Counted from the first letter of the stretch, positions 7,666-16,100 are shown. The stretch: 64,000 nt of DNA from Faeciplasma sp045660445 (GCA_045660445.1 JAZRDR010000012.1:62001-126000), one strand, 5' to 3'. Numbers and translations: made by a program. The notes: a model not told the origin generated them from the letters alone.

Positions 7666-9102
7666 TTACTTAATCATATCAAGAGCTTCGCGAACGATCT
7701 CGCGTTCGTCGAAGTGGATCTTCACGTTGTTTGCCAAAACCTGATAATCCTCGTGTCCTTTTCCTGCAAGAACGATTATATCGTCCTTTTCGGCATTTGC
7801 AATCGCCCAAATGATAGCCTCGCGGCGATTTTCGATTCTGACATATTTGGTGTCAATTCCGTCAAGTCCCGCAACGATATCATCGATTATCGCGTTTGGA
7901 TCTTCGTCTCTTGGGTTATCGGATGTGATCACCAAAAGATTGGCGTGCTTGGCAGCAGCTTTAGCCATTAAGGGACGTTTTTTAGCATCGCGGTTCCCTC
8001 CGCATCCGAAAAGGCAAACTATTCTTCCCAGTGCACATTCTTTAACGTTAGTTAAAATGTTTTCGATAGCATCGGGAGTGTGAGCATAGTCGATAACAAC
8101 TGTGAAATCCTTGCCCGTGGGAACTATCTCGCATCTGCCCTTGACGCCGATAACCTTTGATATAAGATGCACGGTGTCATTCGGCTTAAAGCCTATCATT
8201 TCAAGCCCGGAAAGAACTGCAACCGTGTTAGAAACGTTATACATTCCCGGCAGAGTGACGTTTGTTTTAAAGGTTTTTGTGCCGTTTGAATACCAATATT
8301 CAGAACCTGAAGCGAAAAGTTTGATTCCATCGGCGGTATAGTCGGCTTCGTTAACGGCGGCATAGGTTTTCTTGGGGCAGGTTATTTCATTAAAATAGCG
8401 TTTGCCGTAATCGTCGTCAACATTGATAAGCGCTTGCTTGCAGCGTGAGAACAAAAGCTTCTTTGCCTGATAATAGTTTTCCATATTACCGTGAACGTCG
8501 AGGTGATCTTGGGTGAGGTTTGTGAACACAGCAAGCTCGAAATTCACATCGCCCAAGCGTTTTTGTTCAAGACCTTGAGAGGAAACCTCCATTACCACCC
8601 ATTCGCAATTTTCGTCTGCCATTTCGCGCAAGAGTGCGAAAAACTCGTTAGGTTCGGGAGTAGTGCGTTCGGCAGGGATAACACGCTCGCCGATCTCGTT
8701 CTGGCAGGTGCCGATAAGCCCTGCTTTTATGCCGAGTTTTGCAAGCATATTCTTAAAGACGGTAGTAATCGTGGTTTTGCCGTTTGTTCCTGTCACGCCG
8801 ATGAATTTAAGCTCGTTCTGTGGATTTCCATAATAGTTCGCCCACAAAAGAGGCAAAACCTCGCGGGTATCTGAAACGATTATTTGATTGGGGATGTGGC
8901 AGTCACGCTGGGTTATAAACACGCTGACGCCTTTTTTTGAAAGCTCGGGGATGAAGCTATGAGCATCAAAGGTCTTGCCTACAAGGCATACAAAGAGTGA
9001 ACCTTCACCCAGTTCCTCACGAGAGTCAGAGGAAATTTTGGATATCTCGATATTTTCTAAATTGGTTTCGCAAATGCCCTGCAAAATGTTAAATAGCTTC
9101 AT
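7666..9102 (-). CDS. murE: UDP-MurNAc-tripeptide synthetase MurE (meso-DAP type)
   Basis: ATP-dependent Mur ligase adding the third stem-peptide residue. The 478 residues show the ATP loop 'GVTGTNGKTTITTVF' near residue 108, the carbamylated-Lys region, and the third-residue selectivity motif 'SDNPRDEDPN' near 402. D-N-P-R is the known signature of enzymes that add meso-diaminopimelate rather than lysine, so the organism probably makes mDAP peptidoglycan. ATG at 9102 follows CAGGTG. It lies between the PBP gene and mraY. Confidence 0.95.
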   Translation of the reverse strand: MKLFNILQGICETNLENIEISKISSDSREELGEGSLFVCLVGKTFDAHSFIPELSKKGVSVFITQRDCHIPNQIIVSDTREVLPLLWANYYGNPQNELKFIGVTGTNGKTTITTVFKNMLAKLGIKAGLIGTCQNEIGERVIPAERTTPEPNEFFALLREMADENCEWVVMEVSSQGLEQKRLGDVNFELAVFTNLTQDHLDVHGNMENYYQAKKLLFSRCKQALINVDDDYGKRYFNEITCPKKTYAAVNEADYTADGIKLFASGSEYWYSNGTKTFKTNVTLPGMYNVSNTVAVLSGLEMIGFKPNDTVHLISKVIGVKGRCEIVPTGKDFTVVIDYAHTPDAIENILTNVKECALGRIVCLFGCGGNRDAKKRPLMAKAAAKHANLLVITSDNPRDEDPNAIIDDIVAGLDGIDTKYVRIENRREAIIWAIANAEKDDIIVLAGKGHEDYQVLANNVKIHFDEREIVREALDMIK

Positions 9103-9136
9103 GGTTTCACCTGCTTTTTAATTTATATGCGGGATA

Positions 9137-11362
9137 TCATCCCGTTTCGTCGTTGACGATGAAGTATGCTTCGATTATCGTACCCTCGGTCACGTATTCG
9201 TCCTTATAGTTCATAACGCCCGAACACTCGGCACCTGTTTTATATGCCGCGCCGCCCAAAGGTCTTAAGTTAAGTCCAAGCTTTGAAAGTGCTTTATTAG
9301 CTTCGCTAAGGCTCATTCCCGTAAGGTCAGGAACCTTAACTGTTTTTTCTTCGAATTCCTCTTCGGTATAAAGAACGACCGTGCGGCCCTTCGGCATTGC
9401 TTCCTTGTCGGAAGGGACCTGCATGATAACAGTGTTGCCTTCACCGATGATCTTGATATCAAGTCCCAAATTAAGAATGGTGTTTCTTGCCTTGTTTATA
9501 TCTGCACCCTCAACGTCGGGAACGATAACGTCAAGATTTTCAAGTTCTTCTTCGCTATACTGAGCGTAGTAGCCCAAATAGGGCAAGATTTCAGTAAACA
9601 CCTCGGACACTACGGGAGCGGCAACTGCCGAACCATAATAAAGTCCATTGGTGGGCTCGTCGATCATTACGAGCATGATGATCTCGGGGTCCTCTGCGGG
9701 ATAGAATGCGCAGTAGGATGAAACGTAAGTGTTACCCTCGGGATTTTCGTCGATCTTCTGAGAGGTTCCAGACTTGCCGCCAATGTTATAGCCCTTGATG
9801 TATACGTTAGAACCCGAATTTGTAGTTACAACGGTGTGCAGGGTGTCACGCATGATGGCAGAGGTCTCTTCTGAGATTACCTGGCGCTTTATGGTGGGGG
9901 CGAATTCCTTTACGATGTTGCCATCAGCATCAACGATCTTATTGACGACATAAGGAGTTACCAGGTTTCCACCGTTAACAACTGCAGCATATGCCGTGAT
10001 CATCTGAATGGGAGTTATCTTGTTTGTCTGACCAAACGAGCTGGATGCAAGCGTTACCTGCGTCATGTTTCTGGCATAGATACTGTTAGCCTCAGCAGGA
10101 AGGTCGATTCCTGTCTTTTCGGTTAAGCCGAACGCCTTGAAATATTGGCTGAAGTTTTCTCCGCCAAGCTTTTGGCCGATTGCAACGAATGCAGGGTTGC
10201 ACGAGTTGGTCATCGATTCGATGAAGTTCTGTGTTCCGTGGCCGCCGGTTTTTGTCCAGCAGTGGAAGAGTGTGTCTGCAACGGTAACGTCGCCGCGGCA
10301 ATAGAAGGTGTCGGTCAACGAAACTGCGTCTTCTTCAAGTGCTGCCGAGCCGGTGATTACTTTAAATACCGAGCCGGGGAAATAAAGCGAGGATATCGCT
10401 TTGTTTGTCCACTGAAGGTTCCATGCCGCCGAGCGTGTGGTGCTGTAAAGCTCTTCGTCAGTTGCCTGAAGCCCTGCCAAAAGTGCGGCGGTGGTTTCGT
10501 CTGAAATTGCGGTGGGGTTATTAAGGTCATAGTCATGCTCGGTTGCCATTGCAAGGATCTTGCCCGTGTCGCACTCCATAACGATCGCGCATCCGCGGTG
10601 CAACGCCAAATTCGAGGTGACGGCGTTATCAAGAGCCTTTTCAACGTAATACTGAATGGTCGAGTCGATGTTTGTATAGATCGAGTTGCCATCCTGAGCA
10701 TCATAGCTCTGCTTATATTTATACTGAATTTCGTCGCCCAATGCATCGACTGCTGTGATTATTTTGCCATCAATACCGGTCAAATAGTCGTCATAATAGG
10801 ATTCAAGGCCATAGATTCCATAGCCGTCATAATGCAAATGCCCGATAACGTTTGCGGCAAGGTCATCCTGAGGATAGTATCTTTTTGCGGTTGGCGTTGC
10901 GCCGACGCAGGTTATCCCCTTTTCAGAGAGAGCATTTAAGATGGCTGTTGCAGTGGTCTTATCGACGTTTCGTGCAAGAACCTGATATTGATTGTCTTTA
11001 TAAAGCTTTGAATAAACATCCTCTTTTTCGATGTTTAAATACTGCGTCATAGTAGACACGATGAGATCCTCGTGCTCGGTGTCACGCTCTTTATATATCT
11101 TGGGATCGACATAAACGGTGTATACGGTGATACTTTGGGCAAGTACCTGTCCGTTTGCGTCATATATCGAGCCGCGGTTTGCCGCAACCTTAACGGATGT
11201 GAACTGCTGGCTGTTTGCAAGAGCCTGATATTTTTCGCTCTCTTTGACAGCAACGTTATACATTGTGAGCGAAACATAAGCCGTAACGGCGAGCATCGCC
11301 AAAAATACTAAAAAGTTAAGGCGCCTTTTCATTACGCCTGTTGATTTATCCGTGCCTGCCAT
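9137..11362 (-). CDS. ftsI: Class B penicillin-binding protein with two PASTA domains (FtsI/PbpB/SpoVD group)
   Basis: Septal transpeptidase. The 741-residue protein has a short basic head, one transmembrane anchor near residues 14-34, a PBP-dimer domain, and a transpeptidase domain with all three active-site motifs: S-x-x-K in 'FPGSVFKVITG', S-x-N in 'MTNSCNPAFV' and K-[ST]-G in 'GGKSGTSQK'. Two PASTA domains follow ('VIVPDVEGADINKARNTI' and 'VKVPDLTGMSLSEANKAL'). A TTG five codons upstream is in frame, but GAAAGGAG lies just before the ATG at 11362, so that start is used. Two PASTA units resemble vegetative PBP2B more than sporulation SpoVD, which has one, but the group cannot be split with certainty. 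It is the only class B PBP in the cluster. Confidence 0.95.
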   Translation of the reverse strand: MAGTDKSTGVMKRRLNFLVFLAMLAVTAYVSLTMYNVAVKESEKYQALANSQQFTSVKVAANRGSIYDANGQVLAQSITVYTVYVDPKIYKERDTEHEDLIVSTMTQYLNIEKEDVYSKLYKDNQYQVLARNVDKTTATAILNALSEKGITCVGATPTAKRYYPQDDLAANVIGHLHYDGYGIYGLESYYDDYLTGIDGKIITAVDALGDEIQYKYKQSYDAQDGNSIYTNIDSTIQYYVEKALDNAVTSNLALHRGCAIVMECDTGKILAMATEHDYDLNNPTAISDETTAALLAGLQATDEELYSTTRSAAWNLQWTNKAISSLYFPGSVFKVITGSAALEEDAVSLTDTFYCRGDVTVADTLFHCWTKTGGHGTQNFIESMTNSCNPAFVAIGQKLGGENFSQYFKAFGLTEKTGIDLPAEANSIYARNMTQVTLASSSFGQTNKITPIQMITAYAAVVNGGNLVTPYVVNKIVDADGNIVKEFAPTIKRQVISEETSAIMRDTLHTVVTTNSGSNVYIKGYNIGGKSGTSQKIDENPEGNTYVSSYCAFYPAEDPEIIMLVMIDEPTNGLYYGSAVAAPVVSEVFTEILPYLGYYAQYSEEELENLDVIVPDVEGADINKARNTILNLGLDIKIIGEGNTVIMQVPSDKEAMPKGRTVVLYTEEEFEEKTVKVPDLTGMSLSEANKALSKLGLNLRPLGGAAYKTGAECSGVMNYKDEYVTEGTIIEAYFIVNDETG

Positions 11363-11483
11363 TGGCTCTCCTTTCAAAAATTAAAACATCTGCTTTTAAG
11401 AAACGAAAAAGCCCAGCTTACACCTTATCTATAACTTGAAAAGGCAAAACGTGGCTTTCCCCTGACACATATATCTTATTTAT

Positions 11484-11969
11484 TTACGCACCGAGATATT
11501 CGCACAAATCGGCGAACCAGCCTTCGATCATAACAAAAACATTTCTGTTCTCGGCTTCAACCACTTCGATGACAGTGTCACCCGAAAGCTCGACATATTC
11601 GATCTGTGATTTATCAAGCTTTTGAAGACCCAAAACGTTCTGTGCATAATCCTCGACGTTTTTAACCGAGGTTGCAGCTTCGTATTCAGCTGCGAGGGTG
11701 ATGTTTTCAGTCTCGAGTGCTGCGAGCTGTGCTTCGAGAGCGCTGATCTCGTTGAAGAGGCGGTTGGATTCAACCTTGCCGTAAAGCACGGCACACAAAA
11801 CCGCCAAAATGAGTGTTGCCTTCATGAAGAAGCTGAAAGGACTTGCCTGCCTTACGGGGTTTGAGTTTGTCTTAACCTCGATCTTGGGCTTGGGCTGTTC
11901 CTCGGGCGATGCCTTTTTCTTAGGCTCGTACATAGATAAGTCATATGCTAAATTGCCCTGAGATGCCAA
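11484..11969 (-). CDS. ftsL: Cell division protein FtsL-like
   Basis: Small bitopic divisome protein, 161 residues: a cytoplasmic, Lys/Pro/Glu-rich head of about 45 residues, one transmembrane segment ('FFMKATLILAVLCAVLYG', about 47-64) and a leucine-zipper-like coiled coil ('ISALEAQLAALETENITL'), followed by the conserved 'VEDYAQNVLGLQKLDKSQIEYV' type block cut here to its core. The start is TTG at 11969 with AAGGA nine bases upstream; the next Met is 12 codons in and has a worse site. Sequence conservation in FtsL is low, so the call rests on topology and on position between rsmH and the PBP gene. Confidence 0.85.
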   Translation of the reverse strand: MASQGNLAYDLSMYEPKKKASPEEQPKPKIEVKTNSNPVRQASPFSFFMKATLILAVLCAVLYGKVESNRLFNEISALEAQLAALETENITLAAEYEAATSVKNVEDYAQNVLGLQKLDKSQIEYVELSGDTVIEVVEAENRNVFVMIEGWFADLCEYLGA

Positions 11970-11985
11970 TACTATCAGTCCTTTC

Positions 11986-12912
11986 TTAATCCTTTATTTT
12001 TTCTATGATCCTAAGCTTTGCGGAATGTGAGCGATTATTCTCTTCAAGCTCTTTTTCGCTTGGCTCTATCGGTTTTTTTGTTATAAGCTTGCCTCTTGGA
12101 GTGTTTCCGCAAACGCAAATGGGAAACTCGGGCGGGCAGGTGCAGCCCTGACAGAAGCTTGCGAAACGCTGTTTAACAAGCCTGTCCTCTAACGAGTGGA
12201 AGGTGATTATTGCAAGTCTTCCGCCAACGTTAAGTGCGTTAAATGCTTTATCTAAAGCCTCCGACAGTCCGCCAAGCTCGTTATTTACGTGAATTCTTAA
12301 AGCTTGGAAACTTTTTTTGCACGGATTTTTTTCGCGTCGAATCTTCTGTGGAACTGACATCTTAATTATCTCTGCCAGTTCCGAAGTTGACTCGATTGGC
12401 TTGGATTCGCGCGTTTTTACAATATTGGAGGCGATGTTTTTTGCAAATTTTTCTTCGCCGTATTCAAAAAGAATACGGACAAGCTCGCTGTATGAATATG
12501 TGTTGACAACATCGTAAGCACTTAGGCCTTCTTTGCTCATACGCATATCCAAGGGAGCGTCACCGTGATAGGAAAATCCTCTCTCGGCATTGTCAAGCTG
12601 ATAGGACGAAACACCAAGGTCAAGAAGCATTCCGTCAAGCCCGTCTATATTTAAATCTTCTAAAATCTTATCGATTTCTGTATAGTTTGAATGAACGACG
12701 GTGGCATTAAGCCCTGCAAGACGTTCGGTTGCCACCTTGATGGCATCAGGATCGCGGTCGATAGCGATAAGTGTGCCCGAAGTCAATCGCTTTGCTATCT
12801 CTTTTGAATGTCCCGCGCCGCCTGCGGTACCGTCGGCATAAATGCCGTCGGGCTTGATGTTAAGTCCTTCAAGACATTCGTTTAATAAAACGGAATAGTG
12901 TTTAAATTCCAT
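11986..12912 (-). CDS. rsmH: 16S rRNA (cytosine-1402 N4)-methyltransferase RsmH
   Basis: SAM-dependent enzyme modifying C1402 of 16S rRNA. The 308 residues include the SAM loop 'YADGTAGGAGHSKEIA' near residue 25, 'LDLGVSSYQLDNAERGFS' near 98, and 'IITFHSLEDRLVKQ' near 234, all diagnostic of MraW/RsmH. The ATG is two bases after the mraZ stop and has no strong ribosome binding site of its own, which suggests translational coupling to mraZ. Second gene of the dcw operon. Confidence 0.97.
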   Translation of the reverse strand: MEFKHYSVLLNECLEGLNIKPDGIYADGTAGGAGHSKEIAKRLTSGTLIAIDRDPDAIKVATERLAGLNATVVHSNYTEIDKILEDLNIDGLDGMLLDLGVSSYQLDNAERGFSYHGDAPLDMRMSKEGLSAYDVVNTYSYSELVRILFEYGEEKFAKNIASNIVKTRESKPIESTSELAEIIKMSVPQKIRREKNPCKKSFQALRIHVNNELGGLSEALDKAFNALNVGGRLAIITFHSLEDRLVKQRFASFCQGCTCPPEFPICVCGNTPRGKLITKKPIEPSEKELEENNRSHSAKLRIIEKIKD

Positions 12913-12914
12913 AA

Positions 12915-13349
12915 TTAACCCAAAAGTGAGAGCGCACCGTAAATATCATCGGGTGCGATTGTCTGGTTGAAGGCTTCATATGTAGCCTTGTCCCAAATTT
13001 CTGCGGTATCCATTGCGCCGACAACGTATACGTCCTTTAAAAGTCCTGCATATTCGCGCAATGTTTGAGGCACCAAGATTCTGCCGAGCTTGTCAGTCTC
13101 GACGGGAAGGGCACCCTTTATGTAGATCTGTTTTAAAATTTCCTTCTCCCTGCCCTCTTTCATGTTATAAATGCGTTCGAGAAGGGAGTTGAAGCTTTCC
13201 TCGGAGTATACGACCAAACGATGGTCAGCTCCGCGGGTGAGAATGAACCTGTCGCCAATGATATCTCTGAATTTCTGAGGGAAGCTCATTCTGCCTTTAG
13301 AGTCGATAGTATAGGGCAATTCGCCGCTCATCATGTGAGAAATCTGCAT
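12915..13349 (-). CDS. mraZ: Transcriptional regulator MraZ
   Basis: AbrB-fold ring-forming DNA-binding protein that represses its own dcw operon. The 144 residues contain two SpoVT/AbrB-like repeats: 'YTIDSKGRMSFPQKFRD' in the first and 'ETDKLGRILVPQTLREYAG' in the second, both with the DxKGR-type signature. An in-frame GTG three codons up overlaps the AAGGAGG site, so the ATG at 13349, eight bases after it, is the start. First gene of the cluster; its operator is described next to it. Confidence 0.96.
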   Translation of the reverse strand: MQISHMMSGELPYTIDSKGRMSFPQKFRDIIGDRFILTRGADHRLVVYSEESFNSLLERIYNMKEGREKEILKQIYIKGALPVETDKLGRILVPQTLREYAGLLKDVYVVGAMDTAEIWDKATYEAFNQTIAPDDIYGALSLLG

Positions 13350-13388
13350 CAGGTACACCTCCTTTTCAACTTTTCAACAGAGTTTTTA

Positions 13389-13432
13389 ACACTTTTTTGC
13401 ACAGTTTACCACTGTTTCGTAAATTATACCAC
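13389..13432 (-). promoter_or_regulatory. MraZ operator: 10-bp-phased GTG repeats
   Basis: On the minus strand, GTGG starts at 13432, GTGG at 13412, GTGC at 13402 and GTGT at 13392, so four units lie on one 10-bp grid with one position skipped. The last three are contiguous and A-rich between (AAAC.GTGC, AAAAAAGTGT). MraZ proteins are known to bind three or more GTG-type boxes repeated every 10 bp upstream of mraZ. The array covers the -10 box to about 25 bases past it, suited to autorepression. Confidence 0.72.
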
Positions 13433-13451
13433 CAATATGGTTAAAAATCAA
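13423..13451 (-). promoter_or_regulatory. dcw operon promoter (Pmra)
   Basis: Minus strand TTGATT (13446-13451), 17-base spacer, TATAAT (13423-13428); leader of about 65 bases to the mraZ ATG. The first MraZ-type GTGG abuts the -10 box. Confidence 0.8.
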
Positions 13452-13466
13452 TAGATTTTTAACCAT
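13437..13466. repeat. 30-bp perfect palindrome over the dcw -35 box
   Basis: Arms ATGGTTAAAAATC (13437-13449) and GATTTTTAACCAT (13454-13466) around loop AATA. The -35 hexamer lies in the loop and one arm. It is too AT-rich to be a good terminator and has no T-run placed after it, so an operator for a second regulator is a better guess. Confidence 0.7.
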
Positions 13467-13537
13467 TGCAATTTAAATAAAACAGAGAAATTAAGCAATA
13501 AGTTTTGTACACTTTTTACAAATCCTCTTTTCAGGGC

Positions 13538-13570
13538 AAAAAATATAGCTCCGGTATTAACCGGAGCTAT
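13538..13570 (-). terminator. Terminator after the CorC-like gene
   Basis: Perfect 10-bp stem ATAGCTCCGG (13545-13554) / CCGGAGCTAT (13561-13570), loop of 6, then ATTTTTT on the minus strand. It separates the CorC-like gene from the dcw promoter. Confidence 0.9.
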
Positions 13571-13584
13571 TTAAAACCTATTTA

Positions 13585-14862
13585 TCAGTCGTCATCCGAC
13601 TCTTTTTCGTCTTCATCATCGTCGTTTCCAACCTCGTTAACGGTGATATGAACACGTTCGATCTTTTGCTCATCAACAGAAGTTACCTTGAAGGTGAATC
13701 TTCCGCATTCGACCACTTCGCCACTTTCGGGAATGTGATCCAGATTTTCCATTACCAAGCCGCCGATGGATGTGCAGTCAGTCTCGATCTCTTCGTCATC
13801 AAGCTCTGCCTTTTCCAAGAAATCACGGATGCTTAAGTCTGCAGATACTTCAAACTCCTTATCCTCATCAAGTGCGATAAATGAAGTGTCTTCCTCGTCG
13901 GTCTCGTCATAGATCTCACCGACAAGCTCTTCAATGATATCTTCCATTGTAACGATACCCTGAGTTCCGCCATATTGGTCAACAACTATCGCCATGTGGT
14001 TTTTGGTCTTCTGCATCTCTTTCATGATGTCGGAGATAGAGGTTAGGCCGAATATGTAAAACGGCTTTTGCATGATATCTGCAAGGTCACGTTTTCCTTC
14101 GAAGTACATATCGAAGAATGTTTTTTGATGGATTATGCCGACAATGTTATCGATCGATTTCTCGTATACGGGCAAACGTGAGAAATGAGTTGTGAGGAAC
14201 ACGTTTTTGATCTCTTCGATATCGTCCTCAGCATCAACAGCAGCAACGTTAACTCTGGGGATCAGGATCTCGCTTATGGAGATATCATGAAATTCGAGAG
14301 CGCTCTTAACAAGGTCGCTTTCTTCTTCGTTAAGTACACCCTCATCCTCGATCTCGTCGATGATATACATAAGCTCTTCTTCTGTGATGGTGGGCTGTTC
14401 GTTCTTTCCTCCACAAATGAAGATTACAAAGTTTTTAAGCTTTAAGAGCATCCAAACTATCGGCGTGAAGAGAATTATCAAGGCATTTAAAGGGTATGCA
14501 ATGAAGAGTGCGAATCTTTCAGGAAATTCGTTTGCCAAGTTTTTGGGGATTATTTCGCCAAAAATGATTACGAGCACAGTAATAACAGCAGTTCCTGCTG
14601 CAACATATTCAACGCCGAAGCGTGCAGTTACCATTACCGTTGCGAGTGCAGACGCCGTTAAGTTAACGATATTGTTACCGATAAGTATCGTTGTTAGCGC
14701 CTTGTCGAAATTGTCGGAAATTTTAATAGCCATAATTGCGCGCTTGTTGCCGTCATCGGCAATCGAGCGAAGTCTCGCTTTGTTAACGGAGTTGTATGCA
14801 GTCTCCGAAGCCGAGAAGATCGCTGAGAAAAGCAATAACACGACTATTATGAACACGTCCAT
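13585..14862 (-). CDS. CorC/HlyC-type membrane protein (DUF21 + CBS pair + transporter-associated domain)
   Basis: Probable magnesium/cation efflux or regulation protein of the CNNM/CorB family, 425 residues. Residues 1-160 form a DUF21 domain with about four transmembrane segments and the typical start 'SAIFSASETAYNSVNKARL' with the conserved S-x-x-E-T-A. A CBS pair follows at about 185-315 ('ISEILIPRVNVAAVDAEDDI' and 'MAIVVDQYGGTQGIVTMEDI'), then the CorC_HlyC domain, and a D/E-rich tail. Single gene with its own terminator. The old name hemolysin is misleading; no toxin role is implied. Confidence 0.9.
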   Translation of the reverse strand: MDVFIIVVLLLFSAIFSASETAYNSVNKARLRSIADDGNKRAIMAIKISDNFDKALTTILIGNNIVNLTASALATVMVTARFGVEYVAAGTAVITVLVIIFGEIIPKNLANEFPERFALFIAYPLNALIILFTPIVWMLLKLKNFVIFICGGKNEQPTITEEELMYIIDEIEDEGVLNEEESDLVKSALEFHDISISEILIPRVNVAAVDAEDDIEEIKNVFLTTHFSRLPVYEKSIDNIVGIIHQKTFFDMYFEGKRDLADIMQKPFYIFGLTSISDIMKEMQKTKNHMAIVVDQYGGTQGIVTMEDIIEELVGEIYDETDEEDTSFIALDEDKEFEVSADLSIRDFLEKAELDDEEIETDCTSIGGLVMENLDHIPESGEVVECGRFTFKVTSVDEQKIERVHITVNEVGNDDDEDEKESDDD

Positions 14863-15016
14863 TAAAGTACATCAAACCTTTCTGCGCATAAATATGCACG
14901 ATGAAATTATAGCACAAGTGTCTTGTAAAATCAAGGGGGTGTTTTAAAATTGCTGCTATAAGCGCAAAAAGCTGAAGCCGTCCGAAGTTTGGTTCCTAGC
15001 CTTGTAAAGAAAAAAG

Positions 15017-15238
15017 CTATCCCTGAGCCACCTCTTGCATAAGGCATGCGGTCTTGCTGAAAACTATCGGCTTTATAAGCGCATTTCGGCAGCCATGCTC
15101 GCAAAAACCGCAGTCGGATTTATTAAGACACTCTGAAACTCGGATTCCATCGCTATTGTAATAGCTTTGCATCACAACATTCTTTCCCAAATGTGTGCAA
15201 TACTTTAAGCTTGCATATCTGAACTCTTGCAAAACCAT
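15017..15238 (-). CDS. Small cysteine-rich protein of unknown function
   Basis: A 73-residue reading frame starting at ATG 15238 (or TTG two codons later, which has better spacing) just after AAAGGAGAG. It contains seven or so Cys/His candidates, including 'CLNKSDCGFCEHGC', a spacing that could hold a metal or disulfides. There is no signal peptide or membrane segment. An upstream extension of the same frame to 15682 runs antisense through the DUF2508 gene and is not believed. I do not recognise the family; the ribosome binding site and the Cys pattern are the only support. Confidence 0.5.
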   Translation of the reverse strand: MVLQEFRYASLKYCTHLGKNVVMQSYYNSDGIRVSECLNKSDCGFCEHGCRNALIKPIVFSKTACLMQEVAQG

Positions 15239-15359
15239 CTCTCCTTTTATAAAAAGTATTAGCATAATAGTATATGCATCACACAGAATTTCAAGCCGAT
15301 GGGACATAAAATCCCGAAAAAATAAATATAGATTTATAAAATACATAAGGTGGTATGAA

Positions 15360-15635
15360 ATGGGAAGAATCATTAAAGATAAAAAAGATCGTGAAACAGC
15401 GAAAATTTTGAAACGACTTGCAGAGGTGTCAACAGAGATAAGGCAGATCAACGAGGCTATAAGTCTTGCGGACAAATGCTTTGACGAAGTTGAAAATGAC
15501 GACCTTACCGAGGCACTGATATATGACAGATCGGCACTTTTGGCAAGATATAGCTTTTTGATAAAAGAGGCGAAAAGGTTAGAGTCGGAGCTTGCCTTAA
15601 TAAAAGATTTGCCAAAAGCGGGCAAAAACGCTTGA
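15360..15635 (+). CDS. DUF2508 (YaaL-like) family small protein
   Basis: A 91-residue, highly charged, all-helical protein. The ATG at 15360 follows AAGGTGG; the same frame is open further upstream to 15195 but without a start site and with non-coding-like residues. The segment 'ADKCFDEVENDDLTEALIYD' followed by 'LLARYSFLIKEAKR' matches the DUF2508 pattern (aromatic residue, D-L, A-I-Y, then R-Y-x-x-L-x-x-E-A-K). Function unknown; relatives in Firmicutes often sit near recR or tRNA genes. Here the stop codon overlaps the -35 box of the tRNA-Ser promoter. Confidence 0.7.
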   Translation: MGRIIKDKKDRETAKILKRLAEVSTEIRQINEAISLADKCFDEVENDDLTEALIYDRSALLARYSFLIKEAKRLESELALIKDLPKAGKNA

Positions 15636-15660
15636 CACGAGCAAAAGGTTGTGATATTAT
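15632..15660 (+). promoter_or_regulatory. Promoter of the tRNA-Ser genes
   Basis: TTGACA (15632-15637), 17 bases, TATTAT (15655-15660), 24 bases before the first tRNA. Confidence 0.8.
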
Positions 15661-15684
15661 AGTAGGGCTGTGAATCGCCCACGT

Positions 15685-15775
<91 letters not shown>

Positions 15776-15801
15776 CATATTTCACAAATAACCACCCTTA
15801 T

Positions 15802-15891
15802 GGAGAAATACCCAAGAGGTGAAGGGGCTCCCCTGCTAAGGGAGTAGGTCGGGTAACCGGCGCGAGGGTTCAATTCCCTCTTTCTCCGCCA
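15802..15891 (+). tRNA. tRNA-Ser (anticodon GCU)
   Basis: Acceptor GGAGAAA with TTTCTCC (15881-15887), discriminator G and encoded CCA. Anticodon stem CTCCC/GGGAG around loop CTGCTAA gives GCU; long variable arm present (TAGGTCGGGTAACCGGC region). Its last 23 bases are duplicated at 16101. Confidence 0.95.
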
Positions 15892-15892
15892 A
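15869..15892 (+). repeat. Attachment-like direct repeat, copy 1 (inside tRNA-Ser-GCU)
   Basis: The 24 bases from the T-arm through CCA plus one A recur exactly at 16101-16124. A duplicated tRNA 3' end is the usual product of tyrosine-recombinase integration. Confidence 0.8.
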
Positions 15893-15933
15893 TAAAATAA
15901 GCATCCCTTTATGGGGTGCTTATTTTATTTTTG
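15891..15933 (+). terminator. Terminator directly after tRNA-Ser-GCU
   Basis: Seventeen-bp stem from 15891-15907 with 15913-15929 (core GCATCCC/GGGGTGC), followed by TTTTTG. The first base of the stem is the final A of CCA. Confidence 0.85.
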
Positions 15934-16100
15934 TGATAAAAGGATTAAGCCCGAAGTTCCGGGAACCGGCGGGGGCGAAAAAATCAACCGCGCCCGGTGG
16001 GCGATGAAGGGAGATTTTTTCGGCGTAGCGGTCAAAATCGACAGCGACGAGCAGGAGCGACCGTCGATTTTGGGCACCGCAAGAGGGGTTGCGAAGCAAC
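15934..16100. other. GC-rich intergenic stretch between the two att-like repeats
   Basis: No gene is visible. It carries several inverted repeats: CGAAAAAATC (15976) / GATTTTTTCG (16013), CAAAATCGAC (16033) / GTCGATTTTG (16063), and GTTGC-GAA-GCAAC (16088-16100), the last abutting repeat copy 2. Composition is much more GC-rich than the chromosome around it. It is either the residue of an excised or deleted element or a non-coding hairpin unit like that at 5120. Confidence 0.6.

Noticed and set aside
12915..13358. Longer GTG start for MraZ (and similar TTG/GTG extensions for murA, PBP, recA, GH5, citrate synthase)
   Set aside because: In each case the extension contains the ribosome binding site of the downstream start codon.
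15239..15682. N-terminal extension of the minus-strand Cys-rich frame to 221 residues
   Set aside because: It runs antisense through the DUF2508 gene and the tRNA promoter, has no ribosome binding site at its start, and its composition is not protein-like; only the last 73 codons have a plausible start.
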